From NCBI GenBank assembly GCA_016719895.1, contig JADJYG010000010.1:75259-139258 (forward strand): a stretch of 64,000 nt of DNA. The letters are read 5' to 3'. This document shows positions 51,693 through 60,444 of this stretch, one piece after another (the stretch's first letter is position 1; each line of letters starts with the position of its first letter). The position numbers and the translations under genes were made by a program. The notes below the pieces were generated by a model that saw nothing but the letters and a program-made list of their open reading frames with translations, made no database searches and was not told where the DNA came from. This DNA is from Saprospirales bacterium (GTDB lineage Bacteria > Bacteroidota > Bacteroidia > Chitinophagales > Saprospiraceae).

Positions 51693-54600
51693 ATGAAAAC
51701 AAGCGGCGTTTTCCGGCAGGCATTCAGGCGTTGCTGCATGGCGGTAGCGTCCGGTTTGTTTTGTCTTACCTTGATACAAGCCCAGCCGGAACCCTATCCC
51801 TTCAATTTTACCCAGATCACCAAGGACCAGGGGCTGCCGCACAACTATTGCCATACCGCACTCCGCGACCGGCGCGGGTTTTTGTGGTTTGGCACACAAG
51901 ACGGGCTGGCCCGGTACGATGGCGTCCGTATGAAAGTATTTCCGGCGCGTGCGGATTCGACCGGCCTGAGCGCACCGACGGTGCTGGACCTGGATGAAGA
52001 TGCCGGCGGCTTGCTTTGGATCGCCACCAGGGGCGGCGGCCTCAACCGTTTTGACCCGGAAACGGAAACGTTTGCCTGTTATCGAAAAGACCCGCGCGAC
52101 GCCGCCACTGCCCCAGGCAATGATCTGACGAATTTGCTGATCGACGCTGACGGGAGCATTTGGGTCGGCGGGCTCAGTTGCGGCCTGGGGCGTCTCGATC
52201 CGGTCACCGGGAGGTTTCAGAATTTTGCGCTGGCCCAGAACCTGACCACGGCCGAAGACCGCTTCCGGCGCAATTCTGTGCTGGATATCGCCGCCGACCT
52301 GGAGGCGCCCCATGCCCTTTGGCTGGCGGCAAACAACGGCATATTTCGCCTGGACAAACGCACGGGCCACCTGCGGCATTTCCCTGCCCAAACGCCTTGT
52401 CATGACGTGCTGGCCGACCAGCCCGGCGTCGTTTGGGTGGCTACCGACGGCGGCGGTATTGCCCGGGTGGAGAAAAAAAGCGGCCGCTGGCAGTTTTTCC
52501 CACCGCTTCCGGACGCCTGGGCGACGAGCAACCTGTCTGCCAATTTAATCGCCGACATCTCGCGGAAATCCGACCGTGAATTTTGGGTGGCTTCGCTCGA
52601 TCTGGGCTTCGGAATTTTTGATGTGCAAACCCGGGAATACCGTTTTTTCAGTACACAATCCAAATTGCTGGCCGGCCAAATCAATCAATCGGTGAACGGG
52701 CTGTACCGCGATCCAGCCGGCCTGCTCTGGGTTTTTAATTATAAAAACGGCGTGAGCCTGCTGGATCCGGCCAGCAATGTGTTTGATTATACGCCATTGC
52801 CCGGGGTGGGGTGTCAGAACCCGATGGTCAATGAACCACAGGATTTTGCCTGGAATGAACCGCGCCAGGAGTTGTATGTCGTGACGGCCGGTTGCCAGGG
52901 TTTTTATGTTTTTCAACGGGAATTCCGGCAAGCGCCGGTGGGGCGATCGCCGTACCGGTTAAAATACGCCGTGCCGCCTCCCAAGGGCGGCCCGGCATAT
53001 TTTCAACGGGTGCTGATCGACCGGTGGAGACGGGTTTGGGTGGGCGCCCAACCGGAAGCTTCGGGTGTCGGCTTGTACGAATACCTGCCGGCACAACGGC
53101 GGCTTCAACCTTTCCGCATGGCCGGGCCGGCGGCTGCCGCATTACTACGCTACCCGGTCAATGACCTGGCGGAGGACTACCTGGGCAACCTTTGGGTGGC
53201 GACCACGCGGGGCGGCTTGTTCCGCATCGATTTCAAACGAAACGCCGTGGACTGGTTCCGGCAAGGCGGCGATTTCGACGGGTCGCGCATGCAGATTGCA
53301 GATATCGTTTGTTTGGCCGCTCCGGCAGAAGTGCCCCAGCCGCTGGCGCCCGGTTCGCTTCACCACGAAGAACAGGTTTGGTTTTCGACCAAAGAGGCCG
53401 GCGTATTTTGTTTTTACCCGGTGATGAACAAGTTTGTCCGGTACGGCCATCAACCGGGCGCCGATACGGGTTTGGCAGACGACTATGTGACGGCCATTGA
53501 ACACGACCGGCACAACAGTGTGTGGGTGGCTACGGCCAGCCAGGGCCTTCAGGTAATTCCCCTGGGAGCGCCGGCGCAGGCCCGTTTTCCACATTTTACC
53601 GTGCGGGACGGATTGGCGTTCAATACCGTACACCGGCTGGCTTTGGCCCCTGATGGCCGGTTGTGGGCAGCCACCGAAAAGGGTATATCGGTCTTTTATC
53701 CGGAAACCAAACGGTTTGAGGGGTACGATGAGGATGATGGGTTGGCGGACACGTATCTGAGCCGGAAAGGATTTCGCTGGTGTACCAATGGCGAAATTTT
53801 TGTCGGCCAGGCAAAAGGTTTTTATTCCTTCCGGCCGGATTCGATATTCCGGAATACAAGGCCGCCGGTCCTGGCTTTTACCGGTTTCGACCTCTTTGGC
53901 CGGCCATATCCGACGGGTAAAGACCTGAATTTCAGGCCTGAAGTGCGCCTGAAACACGATCAGAATTTTTTTACCATTCACTTCGCAGCGCTCAGCCTGA
54001 GCCAGGCGAAACGGAATCGCTATTTTTATCAACTCGAACAGGTCGACCCCGGGTGGCTTGCCCTGGGCAACCGGGCGGAAGTATCGTACACCCAGGTGCC
54101 CCCCGGAAAATACCGGTTTCGGGTGCGGGCGCAAAACAGCAGCGGTATCGAATCGGTACAAGAGCTGGCCATGACGGTCGTCATAGCCCCCGCTTTTTAC
54201 CAGACCTGGTGGTTCCGGATAGCTATACTGGCGGTGCTGGCGGCCGGCTTCCTGGCGTATTTCCGGGCCCGGTTGGACCGTATTATCCGCCAGGAAACCG
54301 CCAAAAACGAACTGAACCGGCTGCGCGCTGTAAAGGCCGAACTCGAAAACAAGGCCCTCCGTTCGCAGATGAACCCGCATTTTATTTTTAATGCGTTGAA
54401 TACCATCGAAGCGCTGATCGTCGAGGAAAAACCGGATGCAGCGTCGGCACTGCTGCAAAAATTTTCAAAACTCGTCCGCCTGGTTTTGGAAAATTCACAA
54501 TTGCCAACCGTATCGCTGGCGCAGGAGTTGGAAGCGCTCGACTTGTATATTCAACTGGAACAGATACGCCTGAACAACCGCTTCCAGTATCAAATTGAAG

Positions 54601-55004
54601 TGTATCCCGGTATCGAGCTGCATGGCAGCCTGGTTCCACCGATGATCCTGCAACCATTTGTAGAAAATGCCATCCTGCACGGGCTGCGCCACCTGCGCGA
54701 CCGGGAGGGCCGGCTGCTGGTTCGGCTTGAACAGGTGGCTTCCCGGGGCCCCGCTGCCGGCCGGCTTCTTCGCTGCCAGATCGAAGACAACGGCATCGGG
54801 CGCGCCCACTCGGCCGAAATCAATGCCCGCAGTCGGATCAGCGGTAAAAAACAATCGTTAGGCACCCAACTGACCACCGAGCGGGTGGCACTGCTGAATG
54901 CGCCCGGCCAACACCACTATTCCGTAGAAATAACCGACATTGCCACGGAAAACCGGTGCGGTACGATAGTAACCGTACTGCTCCCATTCGATATCGACCG
55001 GTAA
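51693..55004 (+). CDS. Hybrid-type sensor: Reg_prop propeller, Y_Y_Y domain and LytS-like histidine kinase
   Basis: A 1103-aa membrane sensor. A signal peptide precedes a periplasmic two-bladed Reg_prop propeller with repeats such as RRGFLWFGTQDGLARYDG, GLLWIATRGGGLNRFDPE and NLWVATTRGGLFRID. The Y_Y_Y domain (residues 760-830) ends in KYRFRVRAQNSSGIESV. TM helix is at residues 839-861. The kinase is the His_kinase (LytS/YehU) type with phospho-acceptor His896 in MNPHFIFNALNTIEALI and N-box FVENAILHGL. It lacks an on-chain receiver. It lies 29 bp before its LytTR response regulator. The start at 51693 fits the signal; the frame is open to 51573. Confidence 0.92.
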   Translation: MKTSGVFRQAFRRCCMAVASGLFCLTLIQAQPEPYPFNFTQITKDQGLPHNYCHTALRDRRGFLWFGTQDGLARYDGVRMKVFPARADSTGLSAPTVLDLDEDAGGLLWIATRGGGLNRFDPETETFACYRKDPRDAATAPGNDLTNLLIDADGSIWVGGLSCGLGRLDPVTGRFQNFALAQNLTTAEDRFRRNSVLDIAADLEAPHALWLAANNGIFRLDKRTGHLRHFPAQTPCHDVLADQPGVVWVATDGGGIARVEKKSGRWQFFPPLPDAWATSNLSANLIADISRKSDREFWVASLDLGFGIFDVQTREYRFFSTQSKLLAGQINQSVNGLYRDPAGLLWVFNYKNGVSLLDPASNVFDYTPLPGVGCQNPMVNEPQDFAWNEPRQELYVVTAGCQGFYVFQREFRQAPVGRSPYRLKYAVPPPKGGPAYFQRVLIDRWRRVWVGAQPEASGVGLYEYLPAQRRLQPFRMAGPAAAALLRYPVNDLAEDYLGNLWVATTRGGLFRIDFKRNAVDWFRQGGDFDGSRMQIADIVCLAAPAEVPQPLAPGSLHHEEQVWFSTKEAGVFCFYPVMNKFVRYGHQPGADTGLADDYVTAIEHDRHNSVWVATASQGLQVIPLGAPAQARFPHFTVRDGLAFNTVHRLALAPDGRLWAATEKGISVFYPETKRFEGYDEDDGLADTYLSRKGFRWCTNGEIFVGQAKGFYSFRPDSIFRNTRPPVLAFTGFDLFGRPYPTGKDLNFRPEVRLKHDQNFFTIHFAALSLSQAKRNRYFYQLEQVDPGWLALGNRAEVSYTQVPPGKYRFRVRAQNSSGIESVQELAMTVVIAPAFYQTWWFRIAILAVLAAGFLAYFRARLDRIIRQETAKNELNRLRAVKAELENKALRSQMNPHFIFNALNTIEALIVEEKPDAASALLQKFSKLVRLVLENSQLPTVSLAQELEALDLYIQLEQIRLNNRFQYQIEVYPGIELHGSLVPPMILQPFVENAILHGLRHLRDREGRLLVRLEQVASRGPAAGRLLRCQIEDNGIGRAHSAEINARSRISGKKQSLGTQLTTERVALLNAPGQHHYSVEITDIATENRCGTIVTVLLPFDIDR

Positions 55005-55033
55005 AAACAATCAACGAGTCCGGAATCATACCT

Positions 55034-55807
55034 ATGAAAGCAATCCTTGTCGACGACGAACCTTCCGCACGCGCCCTCCTGCGCCATAAACTCCGGCGTT
55101 GCGACCCGGAGATCGACATACTGGCAGAGTGCGAATCGGTAGAAGAAGCGCTGTCGGCGCTCGACAGGCGCCCGCCCGACGTGCTGTTTCTGGACATCGA
55201 AATGCCGGGGGCTACCGGCTTCGAACTTTTGCAGCAGCTCGGCGCCGATGCCCCCTTTCAGGTCATTTTTACCACGGCACATTCCGAGTACGCTATCGAA
55301 GCGCTGCGAGGCGGGGCGTTCGACTATTTGCTCAAGCCGGTTCAGGAAGACGAATTGGCCCGGGCCCTGGACCGCCTGCATCAAAAACGGACCGGGGCTG
55401 CACGGGCGGACGCCGGCGGGCCTTCAGCGCCGCAAGGCATGGCGGCCCTGCTGAAATCGCTGCAGTCCTTGCAGGAAAAAGATAAAAAACTGGCGGTGCC
55501 TACTTCCGAAGGAGTGTTGTTTTTGCCACTGGCAGACATTATCCGGGCAGAGGCTGCCGGAAGTTACGCCACGATATTCCTTCAAAACCGTCAAAAATTA
55601 GTAGCCTCCAAAAACCTGACAGAGCTGGAAGAAATGCTCGGCAGCAGCGATTTTTTTAAGGTTCATAAGTCCCATTTGGTCAATTTGCGCTACGTGACCA
55701 AATACATCCGGGGCGAAGGCGGAATTCTGGTGCTGACCGACGGTACCGAAGTGGATGTTTCCCGGCGGAAAAAAGAAGAATTGCTGGCCCGTTTGTCGGT
55801 CCGGTAA
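55034..55807 (+). CDS. LytTR family response regulator
   Basis: A 257-aa regulator. The receiver has acidic pocket DDE (residues 7-9), phospho-acceptor D54 (VLFLDIEMPG), Thr in IFTTAHSEYA and Lys in DYLLKPVQ. The LytTR DNA-binding domain covers about residues 155-257 (LPLADIIRAEAAGSYATIFL, FFKVHKSHLVNLRYVTKYIRG, VDVSRRKKEELLARL). It lies 29 bp after its kinase and is probably cotranscribed. It is the best candidate to bind the paired sites in promoters A, B and C. The start at 55034 (MKAILVDDEP) is the family N-terminus. Confidence 0.93.
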   Translation: MKAILVDDEPSARALLRHKLRRCDPEIDILAECESVEEALSALDRRPPDVLFLDIEMPGATGFELLQQLGADAPFQVIFTTAHSEYAIEALRGGAFDYLLKPVQEDELARALDRLHQKRTGAARADAGGPSAPQGMAALLKSLQSLQEKDKKLAVPTSEGVLFLPLADIIRAEAAGSYATIFLQNRQKLVASKNLTELEEMLGSSDFFKVHKSHLVNLRYVTKYIRGEGGILVLTDGTEVDVSRRKKEELLARLSVR

Positions 55808-55897
55808 CGTCAAACGCCAAGCCCCGAAACAAAATTCGAGACTTGGCGCTTTAGCAAAACTCAGGATAGTTCACCGGTCCATCCGGGAAGGTGTTTT

Positions 55898-56356
55898 TTA
55901 CAACTTGCCCATGCCAGCTTGTTCTGGGGCTGTTGCGCTGCGGGTGTGTATCAAAACACCGGTTCCGGAAATATCCAGGGCATGCAGGACGGGCTCGATT
56001 ACTTCCAGCGTGCCGTTGTTATCCAAAGTACCCAGGTTGACCAGCGCGCCCTGTGGCAGGCCGAATCCCAACACGGAGAGTTTTCCGTTTTTCCCGATCG
56101 AAAGCCGGGCGCTGCTGTGCAGCGTGAGCGATTGGACCCGGGCGGTTTTGTGGCCGATTACCGGGTAAAAGTTGCCTTTCGAGGAGCAGTCCGGTACAAT
56201 CACGTTATCAAAATCGTCCGGAATACGGTTATCACTCCAGTTTTGCGGGCAAAACCAATTGGTTTCCTGGCCGGGCGTTCCCCCTTTCCATTCGACTTGT
56301 GCGGAGAGGAAGCAGGCAGGCAACAGGGCGATCAGCAGGACGAGACGCGTTTTCAT
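55898..56356 (-). CDS. Small secreted protein of unknown function
   Basis: A 152-aa protein with a signal peptide (MKTRLVLLIALLPACFLSAQ). The mature part opens VEWKGGTPGQETNWFCPQNWSDNRIPDDFDNVIVPDCS, a Trp-rich pattern seen at the start of many Bacteroidota surface proteins with right-handed helices. Short beta-helix-like turns follow (RVQSLTLHSSARLSIGKNGKLSVLGF, LVNLGTLDNNGTLEV). It has no sorting tail. Its promoter is the LytTR-type promoter C. It follows the response regulator convergently. Confidence 0.7.
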   Translation of the reverse strand: MKTRLVLLIALLPACFLSAQVEWKGGTPGQETNWFCPQNWSDNRIPDDFDNVIVPDCSSKGNFYPVIGHKTARVQSLTLHSSARLSIGKNGKLSVLGFGLPQGALVNLGTLDNNGTLEVIEPVLHALDISGTGVLIHTRSATAPEQAGMGKL

Positions 56357-56414
56357 AATTGAGCATTTTAATGGTTAACAAGAGGGGCGGGAGTTTTTCC
56401 CTGGATTTATGCTC

Positions 56415-56484
56415 CAAAAGTGCGTCGGGTCCGGATCGGAAGCAACCCGGCTTTTGCCAACGGCGGGCCGGGGTTTGCCAACGG
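56415..56484 (-). promoter_or_regulatory. LytTR-type promoter C (small secreted protein)
   Basis: TTTGCCAACGG occurs at 56453-56463 and 56474-56484, 21 bp apart. Exactly 30 bp away is CAAAAGTG (56415-56422), minus-strand -7 CACTTTTG. Expected start near 56408, about 50 nt before the ATG at 56356. A third half-site in inverted orientation, CCGTTGGCAAA, lies at 56502-56512. Confidence 0.75.
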
Positions 56485-56521
56485 TGGCTTTTGCCTGTCC
56501 GCCGTTGGCAAACCAGGTGCG

Positions 56522-57544
56522 CTAATTGCGCAGCGGCGGTTTTGCTGTATGGCTGAAGAAATAGGGGTATCCGCGGAATATGGGGCCAAAAACGTGGTCT
56601 TGCGTGAGTAAAAAGGACTCGCCGTTGTTCACATCGGTAAAATACCGGATAACGAAGGTTTCGCCGTTGGCCGCGCGTTGTTCGACCGAAACGGGCCAGA
56701 AGCGCACCTGTTTGGTCGTACTGTCGGTTTTTACCAGGGTGACAATGGCAAAAGGCACCAGGGCCGTTACCGAATCGCGCGCGGGATTCGAGGTTTCGAA
56801 GCCTTCGGCGCCGAGATTTTCAAACCGCAGCAGATAGGCTTCGGCAATGCCCTTGCGCTGCGGCAAGCGGCTCACCGGCGTGGTGCTGAAAAAAGGCTTG
56901 ATCGTATACGCAGCTTTGTCAACTTTCTCCAAGCGGAAGGAGGCGCTTTTTTGTTGGGGATATTCGACCGATATGGACTGGATTTCTTCGGGTTTTTCGG
57001 CAAACACCGTCCGGTCGCGCCAGTTGTCGTCGCCCATCATATACCGTACGCGCAATTGCCCGATAAACGACGGCACATGCACCGCGTAGGGTTGCTCGGC
57101 GCCCTCCATGATCATAAACGTGCCGCGTTCGTCATTCGTGACGCCCCCTACGTAGTAGCTCCGCAGCAGCCGGCCATTTTCTCCGTAAATCTCCACCTTG
57201 ATCCCTTCAGCCGCCAGGCTTTTGATCATGGCGGGTTCGGCGGCCTTGGGCGGGATGTACAGAACCGAAACATTTTTAATGGTTTCCAGCAGGGTCTGCA
57301 CCGCCGTGGCGCGGGCTTTGAACCGGCCATTATACTGCCAGTTACCTGCCTGGCGTTCGAGCGTGACGGTCCGGCCGGTCCGGTCGGCCAGAAATATCTT
57401 GGTGATCGCCTCCGGATTTTTTACGGCGAAATTCATGTCCCACGACACATGCGTGCCCGCTTGGGTGTTTTTTTTGCGCAAGGAGTACCATGCGCCGGCG
57501 CCCAGCAGGAGAAAGACGGCAACTAAAAGCCAGGTACGTTTCAT
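56522..57544 (-). CDS. DUF4340 domain membrane protein
   Basis: A 340-aa protein with an N-terminal helix (TWLLVAVFLLLGAGAWYSL) and a long extracytoplasmic DUF4340 region: FAVKNPEAITKIFLADRTGRTVTLERQAGNWQYNGRFKARATAVQTLLETIKNVSV. Related proteins are found beside gliding or ABC-type transport genes. Those partners (GldF/GldG-type) are absent here, so its role is unclear. It ends 38 bp upstream of the far half of promoter C. Confidence 0.85.
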   Translation of the reverse strand: MKRTWLLVAVFLLLGAGAWYSLRKKNTQAGTHVSWDMNFAVKNPEAITKIFLADRTGRTVTLERQAGNWQYNGRFKARATAVQTLLETIKNVSVLYIPPKAAEPAMIKSLAAEGIKVEIYGENGRLLRSYYVGGVTNDERGTFMIMEGAEQPYAVHVPSFIGQLRVRYMMGDDNWRDRTVFAEKPEEIQSISVEYPQQKSASFRLEKVDKAAYTIKPFFSTTPVSRLPQRKGIAEAYLLRFENLGAEGFETSNPARDSVTALVPFAIVTLVKTDSTTKQVRFWPVSVEQRAANGETFVIRYFTDVNNGESFLLTQDHVFGPIFRGYPYFFSHTAKPPLRN

Positions 57545-57741
57545 GGCCTGAAAAGGTGGTGTTTAAAGGTGTGGCGCCGGTGGGTTGGCGCCTGGGTGGT
57601 GAAGGAAAAGCCGGTTTGGCATACCGGCGGCCGTGACAAACAGGAAGGGCGGTAGGTTTGGCCGGCAAAAATGGATTATGCGGGGCAAAAAAACGATATT
57701 TCCCGGTATAAATCAAGTATCCGCCCGGCGCTTGCCGGCGC

Positions 57742-57776
57742 AAAAAAAAGTCTGCCCCGCATTGCGCGGAGCAGAC
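57742..57776 (-). terminator. Terminator of the HtrA gene
   Basis: GTCTGC-C-CCGC (57750-57760) pairs with GCGG-A-GCAGAC (57766-57776). Eight A's at 57742-57749 give a T-tract on the minus strand, so it ends the HtrA transcript. The remaining gap 57545-57741 shows no gene. Confidence 0.8.
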
Positions 57777-57835
57777 ACATCAAAACAAAACGAAAAACCA
57801 ACTTTATCTTAAGACGGCACAGCGCCGGTTTTATT

Positions 57836-58993
57836 TTATTCTTCGCCGCGGCTCTTCAATTTTACGGCGATTTCTTTTTCGCGTCCGTTGCGAACGAGCG
57901 TGATCGCCACCGTTTCACCTGCTTTAGAACGCCCGATGAGTTCCTGAAGTTCCGGGACCGTTGTCACATTTTTGCCATTAATTCGGGTGATAATGTCATT
58001 CGGTTGTACGCCGGCCCGGGCAGCCGAGCCTTGAGGGTCCAGTTCTTTGATCCACACCCCTTGTGCATAGGGGATATTGAGTTCGGCGGCCAGGTTGCTG
58101 TCCAGGGTGGCGATGTCGACGCCCAGGTAAGCGCGTTTGTAGCGGCCGTATTTGATCAGGTCGTCGGCAATGCGTTTGACCAGGTTGACCGGAATAGCGA
58201 AAGAGTAGCCGGCAAACACGCCGGTTGGCGTGGCGATGGCCGAGTTGATGCCGATCAGCCGGCCGGAGATATCGACGAGGGCGCCGCCCGAATTTCCGGG
58301 GTTGACGGCGGCGTCGGTTTGAATAAAGGATTCGATTGGGGCGCCTTTCCGGATGATATTGATATCGCGGCTCTTGGCGCTGATGATGCCCGCGGTGACG
58401 GTGGATGTCAGATCGAAGGGATTTCCTACGGCGAGCGCCCATTCGCCGACCTTGATATCGTCGGAGTTGCCCAGTTCGATGACGGGCAGGTTTTCGGCGT
58501 CGATCTTCAAAACGGCCATATCCGTACTGGGGTCGGCGCCGATGAGGCGGGCGCGGAATTCGCGGTTGTCGTGCAGTGTCACTTCAAATTCGTCGGCAAA
58601 CTCGACCACGTGATTATTCGTCAGGATATAGCCGTCGGCGGAATAAAGCACACCGGAGCCTGTACCGGCACGCGGGCGGGCCATGTCGTCCATGTTGAAA
58701 AAGTCATCGCCAAAGAAGAACCGGAAGGGGTTGGTCTGGCGTTGGCGCTGAATGGCTGTTTCGCGGCTTTCCGAGGCCTTGATGTGGACCACGGCGGGCA
58801 TGGCGCGTTCGGCCGCCCGGGTGAAATCGAAGGTTGCCGGCCCCTGGCCGAAATCGTATTTCACCTGTTTCGCAGCCGTCGTAAGGGCTAAATTATCCGC
58901 CTGGGTCCGGGGCTTTTCCAACAATTGAATGGCGCCAAAGGTGACCAAGCCACCCATTGCGCCGGCAAGCAGGGTTGACCAGAATTTTTGCAT
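57836..58993 (-). CDS. HtrA/DegQ family serine protease
   Basis: A 385-aa periplasmic protease and chaperone. An N-terminal membrane anchor or signal (STLLAGAMGGLVTFGAIQLL) precedes the trypsin-like domain. The catalytic triad is intact: His in ILTNNHVV, Asp in DPSTDMAVLKID, Ser in NPGNSGGAL. A single C-terminal PDZ domain follows (GVWIKELDPQGSAARAGVQPNDIITRINGK). With one PDZ it is DegS-like in architecture, but the FFFGDDFF linker is usual for Bacteroidota DegQ-type proteins. Single gene with terminator. Confidence 0.93.
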   Translation of the reverse strand: MQKFWSTLLAGAMGGLVTFGAIQLLEKPRTQADNLALTTAAKQVKYDFGQGPATFDFTRAAERAMPAVVHIKASESRETAIQRQRQTNPFRFFFGDDFFNMDDMARPRAGTGSGVLYSADGYILTNNHVVEFADEFEVTLHDNREFRARLIGADPSTDMAVLKIDAENLPVIELGNSDDIKVGEWALAVGNPFDLTSTVTAGIISAKSRDINIIRKGAPIESFIQTDAAVNPGNSGGALVDISGRLIGINSAIATPTGVFAGYSFAIPVNLVKRIADDLIKYGRYKRAYLGVDIATLDSNLAAELNIPYAQGVWIKELDPQGSAARAGVQPNDIITRINGKNVTTVPELQELIGRSKAGETVAITLVRNGREKEIAVKLKSRGEE

Positions 58994-59240
58994 AGCTAAT
59001 TTCGTTGGATGGTTAAACGTTTAACAACCTTTGTTTTTACAAAGCGCAGTAGAAAACGACTCAGCTTTTTTTTTGCTTTTGAATTATAGGATTTTAACGT
59101 CTCGTTAACGAGGGAAAGCCTCTTAGCCCGCCTTAGTGCTTCCTACTGTTTCTTTTCCGCCATATTCTGCCGTATTTTGCCCACCGCTGCTCGTAGCGCC
59201 TCCTACTTGTTCACCTTTGTCTGTACCAATTTTAGTACCA

Positions 59241-60437
59241 ATGAAGCCTCCAGTCATCTCTATCGTCCAACGCGGGTACCAGGACCGGTACGGGTTTCAA
59301 CGGTTATTCCTTCGGTACTCCTGGTTGTACAAGACCAACTACATTGCTTTGTCCTGGAAATTACTTCCCAAGGACTGGGACCAAAAGACACAAACTGTTA
59401 AACCGCGCGCCACTCTCGGCGGCGAAACGGCGGCCATCGTCAACGGCGATTTGTCCAAAACGCTCAACAAAGCCTACTCCATTATTGCAGACCTGATTGC
59501 GAATGAGCTGCCTCCCACATTTGACGCATTTAAACCAAAAATGGGGGCTGAAAAAAAATCAGCCTTTCTCTTTTTCGACGCAGCGGTAAAACTGCTGGAC
59601 GAAGAATACGCCGGGAAGCAAATCAGCGCATCCACGTTGAAAGTTTACAAGGCATCGCTCAACAAATTCAAAGAACTCAACGGCGATCTGCGGATGCAGG
59701 AACTTACCCGGGATCAGGTCGTGGCCTTCAAACGCAGCATCGTCCAGAGCGGGAAAGACAACATGGCGAATCAGTACGTCAAATACCTGAAGATCATCTA
59801 CAGCCGGGTGCTGAAGCACTACAAGTTGGCGGATGTGCACAAACCCTTCGAGGACGTCAGCATCCGGATCGTGAAAATTTCGGAGAAGAAAAGTATGACG
59901 ATGGGGGAGTACCTGACGTTCCGGAAGGCGCTCGCCGACTACGCACCCGGAAGCACGGAATACGAGACGATCCGCCGCTTTCTCATCATGTGCCGGGGCC
60001 TGCGCTTCTCCGACACGAACCAAATCCAGAAAACCCAGCACTACTTTGCCTTTGAAGATGGCGGTACCAAATTCCAGTACTTGGCCGTCAACGCGCAAAA
60101 GACCGGTACTAAAGGCATCGTTCCTATTTCGGCTTCGGATGAAGTGTTGTTGCAATGGGAACCCGACGGTTTCCTTTTTGAAAAATCATCTTACGTGGCC
60201 TACGTCAAACGGCTCAAGAAACTGAGCCTCGAACTAATCGGCCGGGAAATCACCACCCACTTCGGGCGCCACTTCACCGGCGATTTTATCCTGAACAGCA
60301 CCGGCATGGGCCTGGACGACGTGAAAGCCATCATCGGCGTAAAAAGCGACCGGATCGCGGAGATTTATGCGCAGAAGGATATTAAGGAGGTGTTGAAGAA
60401 GTTTTATAAGGCGGTCGAGGGGATGGAAGGGGGATAA
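59241..60437 (+). CDS. Tyrosine recombinase/phage-type integrase
   Basis: A 398-aa site-specific recombinase. The N-terminal arm-type region is NYIALSWKLLPKDWDQKTQTVKP, followed by a SAM-like core-binding domain (FFDAAVKLLDEEYAGKQISASTLKVYKAS). In the catalytic domain the Arg lies in CRGLRFSDTNQI, the HxxR box is HFGRHFTGDF, and the nucleophile Tyr is in AEIYAQ. This is the family common on Bacteroidota integrative elements. The frame is open to 59136, but the start at 59241 (MKPPVISIVQRGY) is the family N-terminus. No tRNA or att repeat was recognised next to it. Confidence 0.85.
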   Translation: MKPPVISIVQRGYQDRYGFQRLFLRYSWLYKTNYIALSWKLLPKDWDQKTQTVKPRATLGGETAAIVNGDLSKTLNKAYSIIADLIANELPPTFDAFKPKMGAEKKSAFLFFDAAVKLLDEEYAGKQISASTLKVYKASLNKFKELNGDLRMQELTRDQVVAFKRSIVQSGKDNMANQYVKYLKIIYSRVLKHYKLADVHKPFEDVSIRIVKISEKKSMTMGEYLTFRKALADYAPGSTEYETIRRFLIMCRGLRFSDTNQIQKTQHYFAFEDGGTKFQYLAVNAQKTGTKGIVPISASDEVLLQWEPDGFLFEKSSYVAYVKRLKKLSLELIGREITTHFGRHFTGDFILNSTGMGLDDVKAIIGVKSDRIAEIYAQKDIKEVLKKFYKAVEGMEGG

Positions 60438-60444
60438 TTCTGTT

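Noticed and set aside
58994..59240. Attachment site or tRNA next to the recombinase
   Set aside because: No cloverleaf and no convincing direct repeat recognised by eye; only a short CTCGTTAACGAG palindrome near 59101.
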